The position numbers were made by a program, and so were the translations under genes. From HOT-345 sp963531535 (lineage in GTDB: Bacteria; Patescibacteriota; Gracilibacteria; Absconditabacterales; Absconditicoccaceae): a stretch of 55,822 nt of DNA. The notes below the pieces were generated by a model. That model was not told where the DNA came from. It saw only the letters and a list, made by a program, of their open reading frames with translations, and searched no databases. Below are positions 34,081 through 44,583 of the stretch, piece by piece. The stretch is from contig CAUSGX010000007.1 of NCBI GenBank assembly GCA_963531535.1, positions 1 to 55,822 on the forward strand, written 5' to 3'. How positions within the stretch are numbered: the first letter of the stretch is position 1; each line of letters opens with the position of its first letter.

Positions 34081-37000
34081 ATGAACGTTAAAAAAATGTT
34101 CGCTGCTACAGCTGGAGTGTTGATGGCAGCAAATGCTCTACTACCTGCAACATCATTTGGTGCTGCATCATATAGTGAAGAGCTACAAGGAGCATACAAT
34201 TACGCTTACTCAAAGGGGATCACTACAATGTCTTCTATTGATAACGCTAATATGTATGGAGAACTTACAAGAGGTCAGTTGGCAAAAATGATTTCTAACT
34301 GGGCTGAAAAAGAACTTGGAACAAAGGCAGATGAAACAAAAGTTTGCTCATTTGCTGATGCTCAAACAGCTGAAGGAGACTTGGCTGCTTATGTAAAGAA
34401 AGCTTGTCAAATGGGATTGATGGGTCAAGGAATTGACAAATTCAGACCAAGAGATAAGGTAACAAGAGGTGAATTCGGTACTACTCTTTCTAGAGCAATC
34501 TGGGGAACTAAGTACGATGGAGGTACTCCATACTATGCAAATCACCTTCAAGCTCTAAAAGACAAGGGTATTATGACAAAGATCGAAAATCCTAGTCAAA
34601 TGGAGATCAGAGGATATGTAATGTTGATGCTTCAGAGAACTTCTAATACAGAGAAGGGAGCTAAATGTAATGATCCATTAGTTACATTGGCTTGTACAAT
34701 GGGATCAGCTACTTGTCCTGCTGAATGTCAGAAGCCTGTTGTTACTGGTGACAATAATCAATTTAGTGGGGTAAGAGCTGGAGATCTTTCTATCGCTTTG
34801 AACTCAACTAATGGAACTACTTCTATCCCTAATGATGGAGTAATCAAGGTTGCTGAACTTAATATCAACGCATCTCAAGATATTCAACTTCAATCTTTGA
34901 ATGTTACTAGACTTGGTCTTAGTCAAAATGAAGGATTGAAGGTATGGATTGAAAAAGATGGTAGAAGGATCACATCTTCATCTAGCTTCTTCGGAGATTC
35001 TAAGGCTAACCTAGTTTTCAACGGAGGATATGTTGTTAAGAAGGGAGAAAAACTTGATCTAGTTATTTCTCTTGATAAGAATAAGGTTAAAGCAGGATCT
35101 GAATTGTCATTCAAATTGTCTGATGTAACTTCTTCTGCAATGAATACTACTGTATCTCCTGATACAACTGGTGTTTATAGAACTACTAACTATTCAGTAA
35201 CAAGTCTTAGCTTCTTGTCTATGAATAATGCTGAGAGAACTTATAACATTTCAAAAGATTCTTCTTTCTCATTTGGAGAATTTAAACTTCAAAATGACTC
35301 TCCAGCTTCTATGGAAAAGAATGTTCTTATTAAGAATATTACTTTCAAGGTAGAAGGTTCTGATATCAATAACTTGAAGAATTTCAAACTTTTGAGAAAT
35401 GGTAAAGAATTGAAGACTACTTACCTTGTTAATGGAAGAGACGTAACTCTTACAATTAATGATCAGTTAGATTCAGGAAAATCTGCTGTATATAAGGTAG
35501 TAGCTACTCCTACAAACATTGAAAAGGCTGATGGTGATGACTATACATTCGTTATCAGAAGAGCAGAAGATGTTATCGCTGAAGAACTTGGACAGAACTC
35601 TGTAGGATATAGAGTTGCTATCAAGGGATGGAATAATGTAAACCTTAAGAAGACTACAATTAAGGGAGGAAACATTACTCTTGCTAGAGATACTAATTTC
35701 CCATCAGTAGTTAATGCTGATTGGGGATATTCAGATGTGACTGTTGCCAAAGGAACAATTAAGCTTAATCAATCTACTAAGTTTGAGAAAGGAATTGTAT
35801 TGCCAAAGAAGGCTGCTAGTCAGGAATTAACAGGGGCTATCAGAAGAGCTTCTCTTGAAATAGGTGGTAGAACTTATCAAGCTACAAGTATTACTGCAAC
35901 AGGGCTTGTATTTGATTCTGAAGTATATCTAGAGAGAGGAACTCATAACCTTGAACTTAAGGTATCTATTGCATCAACAAAATTCCCTGGTGTAACTAGT
36001 TTTGAACTTGAAAATATTGCTAATACTAGTTTTACTTGAGGTGCTTACCTTAATAGTGATGAAACTCCATTCAGAGAGAATCATATGGTAGGAACCATCA
36101 GAGTTGCTAAAGTAAATATTCAAGAACAAAAGCTAGGATTCCAGAAGGTTGGTCCTGCGGAAGATGTAAAACTTGTAAGAGGAAATACAGATGAAAAAGT
36201 AATCTTTGTTGGAGAAGTAAGAAATGCAGGAAATAAAACTCTTGAAATTAACCAGATTGCTTTGACTGGAGCTGAGGGGTCTGCAATTGCCCTTAATACA
36301 AAATTGGCTGATGTATCACTTCATCTAGCTGATGGAGAAACATCAAGTGTAGTAGCAGTATCAAGTGGAGCTGGAACTTCTATTGATTCAATTACAAAAA
36401 CTATTGAACCAGGAAAAACTCTCAGATTTGAGCTTAGAGCTATCAATAATCCTGATCTTAATGTTAATGATTACTACAGATTATCTGTTATGGTAAAAGG
36501 TATGCTAGAAGGAAATCAGGTTTCAACAACAATGCTTAAGACAGCATATGTAAGAGTAAATTCTAGTGCTACTACAACTGTTGTTGGAAATTCTAGTGCA
36601 AAGAATACTATTGTGGTTCCTGGACAAAGTACAGAAATTGGATCATTCAATTATAATGTAAAGAATGATTCTACAGATATTACTGAAGTAGTTCTTTCTG
36701 GACTCAATTTTGGAGCTTCTGATCTTGATGATGTATCAATCAGATTTGGAAATGACTTCAATCCTTCAGTTGAATCTGTTACTGTAAATGGTAACGATAT
36801 TACTGTAAAGTTAGCTAATATACTTACATTGCCAGCTAAGAATTACCAAGTTAAAGTATTTGCTAACTTCTCAGAAAGTGCAGTTAATGGTACTAAGAAA
36901 GAGTTGAAAGGTGTGAGAATCTTGAATGGTACTGACATTAAGGGAACAGGAGATTTGTCTTATGGACACTATGTTGCTAAGGCATATCCAATCCTTGCTC

Positions 37001-37323
37001 TAAAGGAGAAGAATACTAATTCAGGAAATGAAAGACTTGATCTTAATGTAACAAAGAATACTGATAATTACAAAGTAGTTCTTGATGCTATTAATGCTAC
37101 TGCAAATGGAAGTCCTGTAACATTCAACAAAGTATCTGGAACTCCAGGAGCTTTCGCTACAGTTGAACTTAGCAAGGATAATGCAGAAGTTGCAAGAGCT
37201 ACAGTAGCTAAAACAGCTGTACAGTCTGTTAACTTTACTGTTACTGATGATAATGGACATGCAACTCCATATACTAATGTAGATGCTTCTAATATCGCAG
37301 ACTTTGCTTCATTAGCATTGTAG
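34081..37323 (+). CDS. large S-layer-like protein with N-terminal SLH-like domain
   Basis: 1080 residues, with one in-frame TGA at 36037-36039 that would otherwise split it in two. Signal peptide: KKMFAATAGVLMAANALLPATSFGA. Residues about 25-210 are an SLH-like domain (ELTRGQLAKMISNWAEKELG, SFADAQTAEGDLAAYVKKA, KVTRGEFGTTLSRAIWG) with four or more Cys after it. The rest is a series of beta-sandwich-like modules rich in T, S, N, V. Codon use is very uniform (GGA/GGT, AAG, CTT) and TGA is nearly absent, as expected for a highly expressed gene. Likely the cell's main surface-layer protein. Confidence 0.9.
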
Positions 37324-37346
37324 TAGTCATCTTTATGACTCAGATT

Positions 37347-37373
37347 AAACTCTCACTCTGTGAGAGTTTTTTC
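37347..37373 (+). terminator. terminator of the S-layer-like gene
   Basis: AAACTCTCA/TGAGAGTTT stem with a 5-nt loop and T run, 24 bp after the stop. Confidence 0.88.
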
Positions 37374-37408
37374 TATGATAAAAAAAGTCCGCTTTGGGAC
37401 AAACTAAA

Positions 37409-37438
37409 AAAGCTATATGAATCAAATCATATAGCTTT
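37409..37438. terminator. hairpin downstream of the S-layer terminator
   Basis: A perfect 12-bp stem AAAGCTATATGA/TCATATAGCTTT. With an A run on the left it could terminate the (-) tRNA-Cys transcript. Confidence 0.6.
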
Positions 37439-37510
37439 CTACTACCACACAATTCATCAGAAGTTGTGTACAGAACTGATTGTTCGCTCAGCTCAAGACA
37501 GAGATTTATT

Positions 37511-37584
37511 AGGCGCCCATGGGATTCGAACCCATGAACCGAGGTTTTGCAGACCTGTACAATAGACCACTCTGTCAGGGCGCC
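37511..37584 (-). tRNA. tRNA-Cys (GCA)
   Basis: Seven-base acceptor stem GGCGCCC/GGGCGCC, anticodon arm AGGT-CTGCAAA-ACCT with anticodon GCA, and T-loop GGTTCGAATCC. 74 nt, CCA not encoded; discriminator U. Confidence 0.95.
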
Positions 37585-37671
37585 ATCTTTCTCATATCTA
37601 GCAAAGAGTATAGTGTTTGGATGCGAGAAATCAAGTGATTTTTGATCTTAGGAATTTTTAGTGAAATTCAC

Positions 37672-37699
37672 TTGAATTTTTGAGGAAAACTAATATAAT
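37672..37699 (+). promoter_or_regulatory. promoter of tRNA-Lys
   Basis: TTGAAT (37672-37677) and TATAAT (37694-37699), 16-bp spacer, about 40 bp before the tRNA. Confidence 0.65.
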
Positions 37700-37738
37700 A
37701 GCATTCGCTATCTTGATCAGAATAAAGATCTTAGATAT

Positions 37739-37811
37739 GGGAGTGTAGCTTAGTTGGTAGAGCAGATCCCTCTTAAGGATAAGGTCGTGGGTTCGAATCC
37801 CACCCCTCCCA
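37739..37811 (+). tRNA. tRNA-Lys (CUU)
   Basis: Acceptor GGGAGTG/CCCTCCC, D-arm GCTT...GAGC, anticodon loop CTCTTAA giving anticodon CUU, T-arm GTGGG-TTCGAAT-CCCAC, discriminator A, CCA not encoded. By eye there is a U6-C67 mismatch in the acceptor stem and a G27-A43 mismatch at the top of the anticodon stem. Confidence 0.9.
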
Positions 37812-38035
37812 TACTTTGTACTCAAAATAGCAAATATACTAAAACATCTTCTCGAAAGATGTTTTTTTGTTATATAAAAATATAAGAGTGTTTTATCATT
37901 CCCTTAAATGAATAATTGGAGAGGTATTTGAATGCATGTGAATATGCTGATGTCTATCAGCGTTTTGCCTCATTTTCTCTTGCTTTCCTCTTTTAAAACT
38001 TTACTCTTAAAATACTTATCTCGATAACTTTTTAT

Positions 38036-39130
38036 ATGAAAAAGAAAAATAAAACTCAGATCAATATTGCACGAGCTGGAGGGGGAACCTGAGGCCATGT
38101 TTTCCCTATTCAGAGCCTGATTCAGTATGCGGAATCATTATCAATATATCGTTCAAAGATTCATCATCACTACCGATTTGGTACTGAGAAGAGTCTAGAA
38201 AAACAGGCTGCAACTACGCTTTCTGAAAAAATAAAAAATCTGACATTTATTCCTCTTTTTTCTGGAAAACGAAGGAGAGAGAAGACAGTATCTTCGCTGA
38301 TGAAAAATATCCTTGATATGTTCAGATTTTTAATTTGAATTTTCCAAGCGATCTACTATCTGAGGAGATATCATATAGATATTGTCTTTTGTAAGGGCGG
38401 GTATGTCGCACTTCCGGTTGTCCTGGCCGCTAAGCTTTTGGGGAAAACGATTTATGTCCATGAGTCTGATACTCGCCCATGACTAGTAAATCGTATTGCT
38501 TCAAAGTTTGCAAAACACATATATACAGGATTTTCTAAGGTACTGCCTTGAGCAAAAGTTATTTGACAGCTGTTGTCTGATGAGCTGGTAGTTGACACGG
38601 ATTGACTAGAAAAATCCTCACAAACAAATATTCTCTTGATGGGATGATCGCAGTGAGCGATGACGCTTTATTCCGCTATTTTAGAGCTATTACCAGCATT
38701 AGAATCAGAAAACTTCCATTTTACAGTAATTTTAGGAAAATTAAATACTCAGCTAAAGTCTGACTTTGAAGCTTTCTCTAATGTAGAAGTGAGGGAATTC
38801 TGTTTGCAAAAGGAACTTTGAGAGCTATATACGCGCTCTGATATTGCAATAACAAGAGCTGGGACAACATCGATAGCTGAGCAGGATCTCTTTGATTTGA
38901 AGCTGATTATGGTGCCTATCCCTCGAACTCATGATCAATTTGCTAATGCAAAACGATATGTTGAGCAGAGAGATGGGATATTGCTTGATCAAGACTCCCC
39001 TGAGTTCAAAGCTAATTTACTTGCTGAGCTTTTGAAACTCAAAAATTTTAAAAAGACTATAACGCAAAAAGATATTAAAACAGCAATTTCAGAGCCAAAA
39101 AATCAAATTTTATCTGATATGCTTGGCTAA
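38036..39130 (+). CDS. murG: UDP-GlcNAc:undecaprenyl-PP-MurNAc-pentapeptide GlcNAc transferase
   Basis: 364 residues. The N-terminal donor/lipid motif GGGTGGH is at residues 15-21, with the Gly before the last Gly-His encoded by TGA. Also present: FCKGGYVALPVVLAAKLL, YVHESDTRPGLVNRI, LLMGGSQGA and ITRAGTTSIAE with PIPRTHDQFANAK, the UDP-sugar binding segment. It completes lipid II at the inner face of the membrane. Followed after 44 bp by murC; the pair shows that this organism builds peptidoglycan. The start ATG follows a 220-bp gap from tRNA-Lys with no Shine-Dalgarno sequence. Confidence 0.95.
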
Positions 39131-39174
39131 AATAAAAAGAAAAAAACTGATTTTTATCTCATAGTAAAAAGCGA

Positions 39175-40563
39175 ATGAAAATAGTACTTGTTGGGGCTGG
39201 AGGAAGTGGAATATCAAATCTTGCCTATATTCTGCAGGAACTCTGATATGATAATCTCTTGGCAATTGATGGATTTGAAAGCCAGATTACGCAAGCTCTT
39301 GAGAAGAATGGTATTAAAACCTTGATTGGACATTGACAGTATCAAATAAAGCCGGATGATATTGTTATTTATTCTGAGGCAGTGGTTAATTCTCCAGAGG
39401 TTCAGTCGGCATTCCAGCTGAAATTAACAAATCAGCAACCTCTCAAAATCCGAAACTATTTTCAGTTTCTTGGTGAGATGAGTAAATATTTCCGCACTGT
39501 TGGTTTTTCTGGGACGAATGGAAAGTCAAGCTCTTCAGCGCTTGCTATCACGACTGCAAAAAAGCTGATTCCTCAGCTTGGAATAGGGATAGTCTGAGCT
39601 CTTATCCCAGATTTTGACTCAAAAAGCTATTATCTCAATCAAGAAAAAAAATCTGAATTTAGACTCCTTTTTGACGCAATTTTTACTGGAAGACAAGTTC
39701 CCTATCATCTTATCAAGCAGCGATATTTCTTCCTTGAAGCTTGTGAATACAAAAGACATTTTCTAAATCTTGATCTAGAAAAACTCGCTATCACAAATAT
39801 TGAGCTTGATCATACTGATTATTATCAGGATTTAGAGGATTATACTTCAGCCTATTTACAAATGATTGACAAAACTTCTCATGAGGTTTTTGTCCTTAAA
39901 AATCTTGAACAAGAGGCTATTCTCTCAAATCCAAAAACTAAGATTCTACCAGTTAAAGAGCGAAAATTAAAGTATATTCGATGAGAACATACCAATCAAA
40001 ATGCTTCACTTGTTGTGGGAGTTTTGCAGAGTATTGATCCTACGCTCTCTGATGAGCATATTTTAGAAGCTATGTATGAGTTTAAGGGAATCTGGAGAAG
40101 AATGGAGTTCCTTACTACCCTCCCAACTTGAGCAAAACTCTATACAGATTATGGACATATTGCATCATCTCTAAGTGTTGGTTATAATATGTTGCATCAA
40201 AAATATCCGGAAAAGAAGATTATCGCACTCTTTCAACCTCATCAGATGCATAGAGTGCTTGTCGGATGGGATGATTTTTATCCAGCCTTGGCGCAGTTTG
40301 ATCAGAGAGCAATTTATCAAATTTATGCTGCGAGAGAAGATATTCAAGACTTTGCTCAAGAACCACTTTTCCAACAGCATCATTTTACTTCGGTAGATGA
40401 GCTAGGAAATTATTTTGCAAAAGAGCATAATGCTGAGTATCTGCAGAATTTTGATCAGGTGATGACATTTCTCGAGAAGACATCCTCTGATGATATTCTT
40501 GTAGTATTTACAGCTTGAGATCTTGACTTTCTGATGAGAAAAAAGCTCTGACTACTTAAATAA
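39175..40563 (+). CDS. murC: UDP-N-acetylmuramate--alanine ligase-like Mur ligase
   Basis: 462 residues, full length for MurC. N-terminal nucleotide-binding motif VGAGGSGISNLA, ATP loop GTNGKSS (residues 113-119), a NIELDHTDYY segment in the central domain, and in the C-terminal domain LYTDYGHIASSL and FQPHQMHRV, close to the MurC DDYAHHP and FQPHRYSR motifs. The final segment VFTAGDLDFL has TGA for Gly. It would add L-Ala to UDP-MurNAc. The YGHI variant replaces the usual YAHHP, so Mpl-type specificity cannot be excluded. Confidence 0.88.
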
Positions 40564-40621
40564 AAAAACTGAAATTTTTGTCTATAGAGATTTTGACAGA
40601 ACAACTTTGTAGAAAAGTAAA

Positions 40622-40650
40622 AAAGCCTGAAATCAATTCAGACTTTTTTT
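40622..40650 (+). terminator. rho-independent terminator after murC
   Basis: AAAGCCTGAA/TTCAGACTTT stem with one C-A mismatch and a T run; it separates convergent transcripts. Confidence 0.75.
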
Positions 40651-40664
40651 CTTAATTTTTCTCC

Positions 40665-42017
40665 TTATTTAAACATAAGTTCTTTAGGTAATTGCTTGCT
40701 AAATGCATCCCAATTTCCTTTGTCTTCAAAGTTATTAAAGAATGTGATCCAATTTTTAAGTGTTGTTAGTTGACCAACCTTGGCAGGAGGAAGGTGATAA
40801 TTATCAAGTCCCTTAATAAGTTCATCAGTTGTCTGAGAGAGATTCTCTGGATTTGAAAGCTTAATTTCATAGTTCTGAGCAATAGACTGAAGCCTTGATG
40901 AAAGAAGCCTATAGGCATTCGCGACTTCTTCATTATTTCCAGAGAGTTTCGCCTCATAAAGTGTCTTCATATCAGAGAGCAGGAAGCCTTTATTTAAAGC
41001 AGCAGTTATTTGACTAAGTTGAGCTTCACTAGGGACTTTTTTCTGAGATGATGGATACTCTAGCTCCTGGCTTATCTTCTGGGCTTCTTCTACAGGAAGA
41101 ATCGGTGTCGCGGTGATACTTGTATCTCCAGTAATAAGTTCAGAAACCTGATCGATAAATTCCTGGACATTAGCTAATGCTAACCCTGTTGTAGGTAGCG
41201 TTCTTGTATGTGTGATATTTTCTTCTTTTGTTAGCAAAGTACCAAGTACCTTAATATCTTCAATCTTAGTAATATCGTTATCTTGCATAGTCAGTATTTT
41301 CGATTTTTCAAGCTTTGTGACAGTAGTATTTTCTTGGTTAGAAACCCTAGATGTAACAAGAAGTGTCGCTCAAGTGTTCTTGATCTGGGTTTTATTATTC
41401 TTTTTTGAGAGTTCAAAAGTGGTCTTTTGATGTTGCTGAGTCTGAATTGTCATCTCATCTGTCTCCACCTCAAGCACCGAGCTCTCGTCATTTGCCTCGA
41501 TTTTTAGAAAATCTCCACTAATGAGCTTGAGAAGATATCCTCACTTATTTTTCTGAGAAAGTCTAAACTGAGCTGGTCATCTAACTTCAATCTGAGTTTT
41601 CTCATCAATATCAAAGACGATCTTTGCATTATCCTTTAATGTAATTAAGTCTCCATCAAAGAGTGTTGAGTTTTTAAATTGCTTTCCTTCCTTCTCTATG
41701 ATATATTCTCCATTTACCTCCAAAACTGTTGCAATTTGATCGGCATTCGTAGTATTAAAAAATGGGTTTTTTTCTACAAGAAAAGCTCTATAATTCTGAA
41801 TATGTGGATTATCCCAAAAATACGAACCAAAAAATCAGATAATAAGCATCACTGTGATGCAACTATACACAAGCCTTTTACTGAAAAGGATGTGGCTTCT
41901 TCTGAGTGATTTCTCCCCTAGTATCCTCTGTTCAGAAATCCTCTGATAAAGCAAAAACTTCTCATTATCGCTGAGCCCGTTTTTTGCTTGCTGAATAAAA
42001 TATTCCTGTAATCTCAT
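40665..42017 (-). CDS. FecR-like membrane protein
   Basis: 450 residues. A cytoplasmic N-terminal 45 residues (YFIQQAKNGLSDNEKFLLYQRISEQR) precedes one membrane span (LVYSCITVMLIIGFFGSYFW) and then a FecR-type domain: DGDLITLKDNAKIVFDIDEKTQIEVRGPAQF, GGYLLKLISGDFLKIEA, LEVETDEMTIQTQ. A helical C-terminal region of about 200 residues follows. FecR-type proteins link extracytoplasmic signals to a cytoplasmic sigma factor, but no sigma gene is adjacent, so that role is open. Four glycines in the domain are TGA. Confidence 0.8.
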
Positions 42018-42209
42018 TGTGTCAAAGCGTGTCCAAAAGTAATAAATACAGTCTGAAACTGTCCATTCGACTATTATTTTAGTTCCCCAATCTTCTCAAA
42101 ATAAATACATTCTACCGGAAATTTCTGAGTCTTGAGGTAATATTTTCTTTACACTAAATACTACGAATTATTTTGACATTTGTGACAAAATCTTCCTGAT
42201 ATTTTTTGG

Positions 42210-42237
42210 TTGACTTTTATAAGTATTTTGCTAAACT
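42210..42237 (+). promoter_or_regulatory. possible promoter
   Basis: TTGACT (42210-42215) and TAAACT (42232-42237), 16-bp spacer. A TATATT at 42244-42249 is an alternative -10. It lies between the divergent FecR-like gene and the gene at 42288. Confidence 0.45.
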
Positions 42238-42287
42238 TTCGGTTATATTCGCTAAATGTGAAATTATTTTTCTAATGCTCTAAAAGT

Positions 42288-42800
42288 ATGCAACTCAAAA
42301 ATGGGCTTAAAAATACGGTTATTCTCTTGGTGGCTCCAATTTTAGCACTTGGACTCTTTTATTTTTCTCATAATTTATGAGGGCTTTCGGCTAGTGTCTT
42401 GGATGTTCTGGAGCTACAAACAATTGAAAAAAATAAGCGATGAGTTGCGTACAAGACACAAAATCAGATTTTTGAACTCTTTGGTTCAGAATTAGTAAAA
42501 AAAGAAGGAAAGCTGATTTTTGAGGTTCTGTATAATCCTTTGAGTTTGACCGTAGATATTCCATCTGCTACCCCATCTTCAGCAAAGTTACAGAACAACC
42601 AATCAGGTCTCCTTATGGTGGAGCTCCCTATAGATACCAATGCGGAACTCGAAAAGGAATGGTTTTCTATCCCTTTCTCAGGAGCGGCAAAAGATATTCT
42701 CCTCGGTTCGGCTTCATTTGAGGCGTGAGATAAATCAATCGCATTAGCGGTGTGAAATCTAAATACTCCAGCTCAAGATGAAGATTCTCTTTTACCTTAA
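42288..42800 (+). CDS. exported hypothetical protein
   Basis: 170 residues. One N-terminal membrane segment (TVILLVAPILALGLFYFSHNL) precedes an extracellular domain with beta-strand pattern (IFELFGSELVKKEGKLIFEVLYNPLSLTVDI). The plan, a short exported protein located just upstream of a larger exported beta-rich protein, suggests a functional pair. Family not recognised. Contains five TGA codons. It begins about 270 bp from the divergent FecR-like gene and ends 18 bp before the next start. Confidence 0.75.
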
Positions 42801-42818
42801 TAGCTACCAAACATAGCA

Positions 42819-44549
42819 ATGAAAAAAAATCCATGGTTCCTTTTATTGTGATTATTGATCTCAATTCCGGTTTTTGCGAGTGGAGATCCTGACTCTTTCC
42901 AAATAGAGGTAAAGCCTTCTACTTTTGCGGTTAATCAGTCAGTTGATATTACAATCAAGGCGATAAAAAATAATCAGGTTATGAAAAATTATATTGGTAA
43001 CGGATTCCTTGAAATTAATGGAGTAGTTGATGGGAAAAAAATTACCTATGAGGATTATGTAGTGCCAAGTGATGGATACATTGATATGACTGCTTCAGAT
43101 CAAGGAGTGAAGACATTCTCAAAAGGAGTCAAGCTTACTAAAGCTGGAAATTTTACTGTAGATATGGAGTCCGTAACTAATGGTGCGATTTCTGGGTCTA
43201 CAACTATTATAGTTACATCAGATACAAAGCTTACTCAGAAAGAAATCTCAGTACTTTCTCCAATACCAGGAGGTAAAGAGGATAAAGCTGCTATGAGTAT
43301 TATTGCAAGTGCTCCAGAGTTACCGAATGCACGTATGCAAATCCTTCTTAATGACCTAGCGGTAAAGGAATGAACAACGGATGCAGCAGGGCTCCTCTCA
43401 GAAACAGTCTCTGGTCTAAAGCTTGGGACGAATTATATTCAAATAAAGGCAATTTCTGTTGCTGGAGAGGTTGTTGGATTATCAGATAAAGTAGTCTTTA
43501 CCTATCAGCCAGGGAGTACAGATCTTTTTAAAGGAATCACAGCGACACCAAATCAGAATTTGAAACTTTGAGATAAAGTGAGATTCGAAGTGATAACTGA
43601 AGAAAATGTTAGTTCCGCTAAGCTCATATTTTCATGAGGACAGGAATATCCTTTAGATAAGCAGAAAAACTGACTTTTCACCAAAGATATTATGCTTACT
43701 CAGACAGGAGAAATTTCGGTTTCTGCTAGCTTTTCCGCTGGAGAAGGTTTAGCTAAGACCTATGACCAAATACTTACACTCCAAGCAAAAGATAACCTAA
43801 AAATCTGAGAGGTAAAAATCATTTCTCATCAGGAACTCCCTTGAGCTTTGCAGATTAGCCGAGAAACATTAGGTGGAGCTAGTGAAAAGTATGGAATTAA
43901 GTATGGGATTGCAGCTGATGCTCTCTCGGGACTTGTTCTCACGACTTGAGATTCTGCGATCCTCTCTGGATTCACTTACGGGAAAGAGTATTTCTTTCAA
44001 GTGCTAGGAGTAACTAATGATAATATCCCAGAGGGGCTACCTTCTGAGGTGATCTCATTTGTAATGCCTGTAGCGACAGGAACGGCACCAACAAAAGAGG
44101 CGCTATCTGGATCTGCATTAGTTGAACCACAGCCTGAAGCTACAACAGAATCACAGGAAATGCCCTCAGCTCCAAAATTGCCGACATGTATTATTAAAAA
44201 TATCAAGGTGTCGACAGAAAAAATCTGAAACAAATATTATCTCGTGCGAAAGCCATGAGAACATATTGAAAAATATCGTGTCTATAGATCAGATTTTTCA
44301 GATATGAGCAATAAGACCTTCCTTTGAGAGACAGAAGTTCCAAGATACGAATATCCTTTTGATAAGACGGTAGAGGAGGATGTTTATGCGTATTATTCAG
44401 TTGAGGCGATCTGTACAGACGGACAGAAAGTTGAGATTACCCATGCTAAGAAAGTTCAGGTTGGACCATTGGAAGATATGATGCTTGTTTTAGCAAGTAC
44501 GGCGTTACTATATTTGATTTATAGGGTTTATACCTATAGAAGTTATTAG
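42819..44549 (+). CDS. exported beta-rich protein with C-terminal membrane anchor
   Basis: 576 residues. Signal peptide (NPWFLLLGLLISIPVFASG), then several Ig/fibronectin-like modules (DSFQIEVKPSTFAVNQSVDITIKA; ALQISRETLGGASEKYGIKY), a low-complexity P/T/E linker near residue 430, another module with KNIKVSTEKIG, and one C-terminal membrane span (DMMLVLASTALLYLIYRVYTY). Likely displayed outside the cell and anchored at its C-terminus. It lies between a small exported protein gene and the ValRS-like gene. Twelve or so TGA codons cut it under the standard code. Confidence 0.8.
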
Positions 44550-44583
44550 ATATATCAACTTTTAGTAGACTCAAACCTGTAAA

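Noticed and set aside
36037..36039. Frameshift or premature stop splitting the S-layer-like gene
   Set aside because: The codon is TGA, which is glycine here; the frame continues without any shift.
37739..37811. A suppressor tRNA-Gly(UCA) in the tRNA region
   Set aside because: The two tRNAs have anticodons GCA and CUU; the UGA-decoding tRNA must be elsewhere in the genome.
43997..44233. Paired sense/antisense ORFs in the beta-rich exported protein
   Set aside because: The region is a P/T/E/S linker of low complexity that leaves both strands open by composition.
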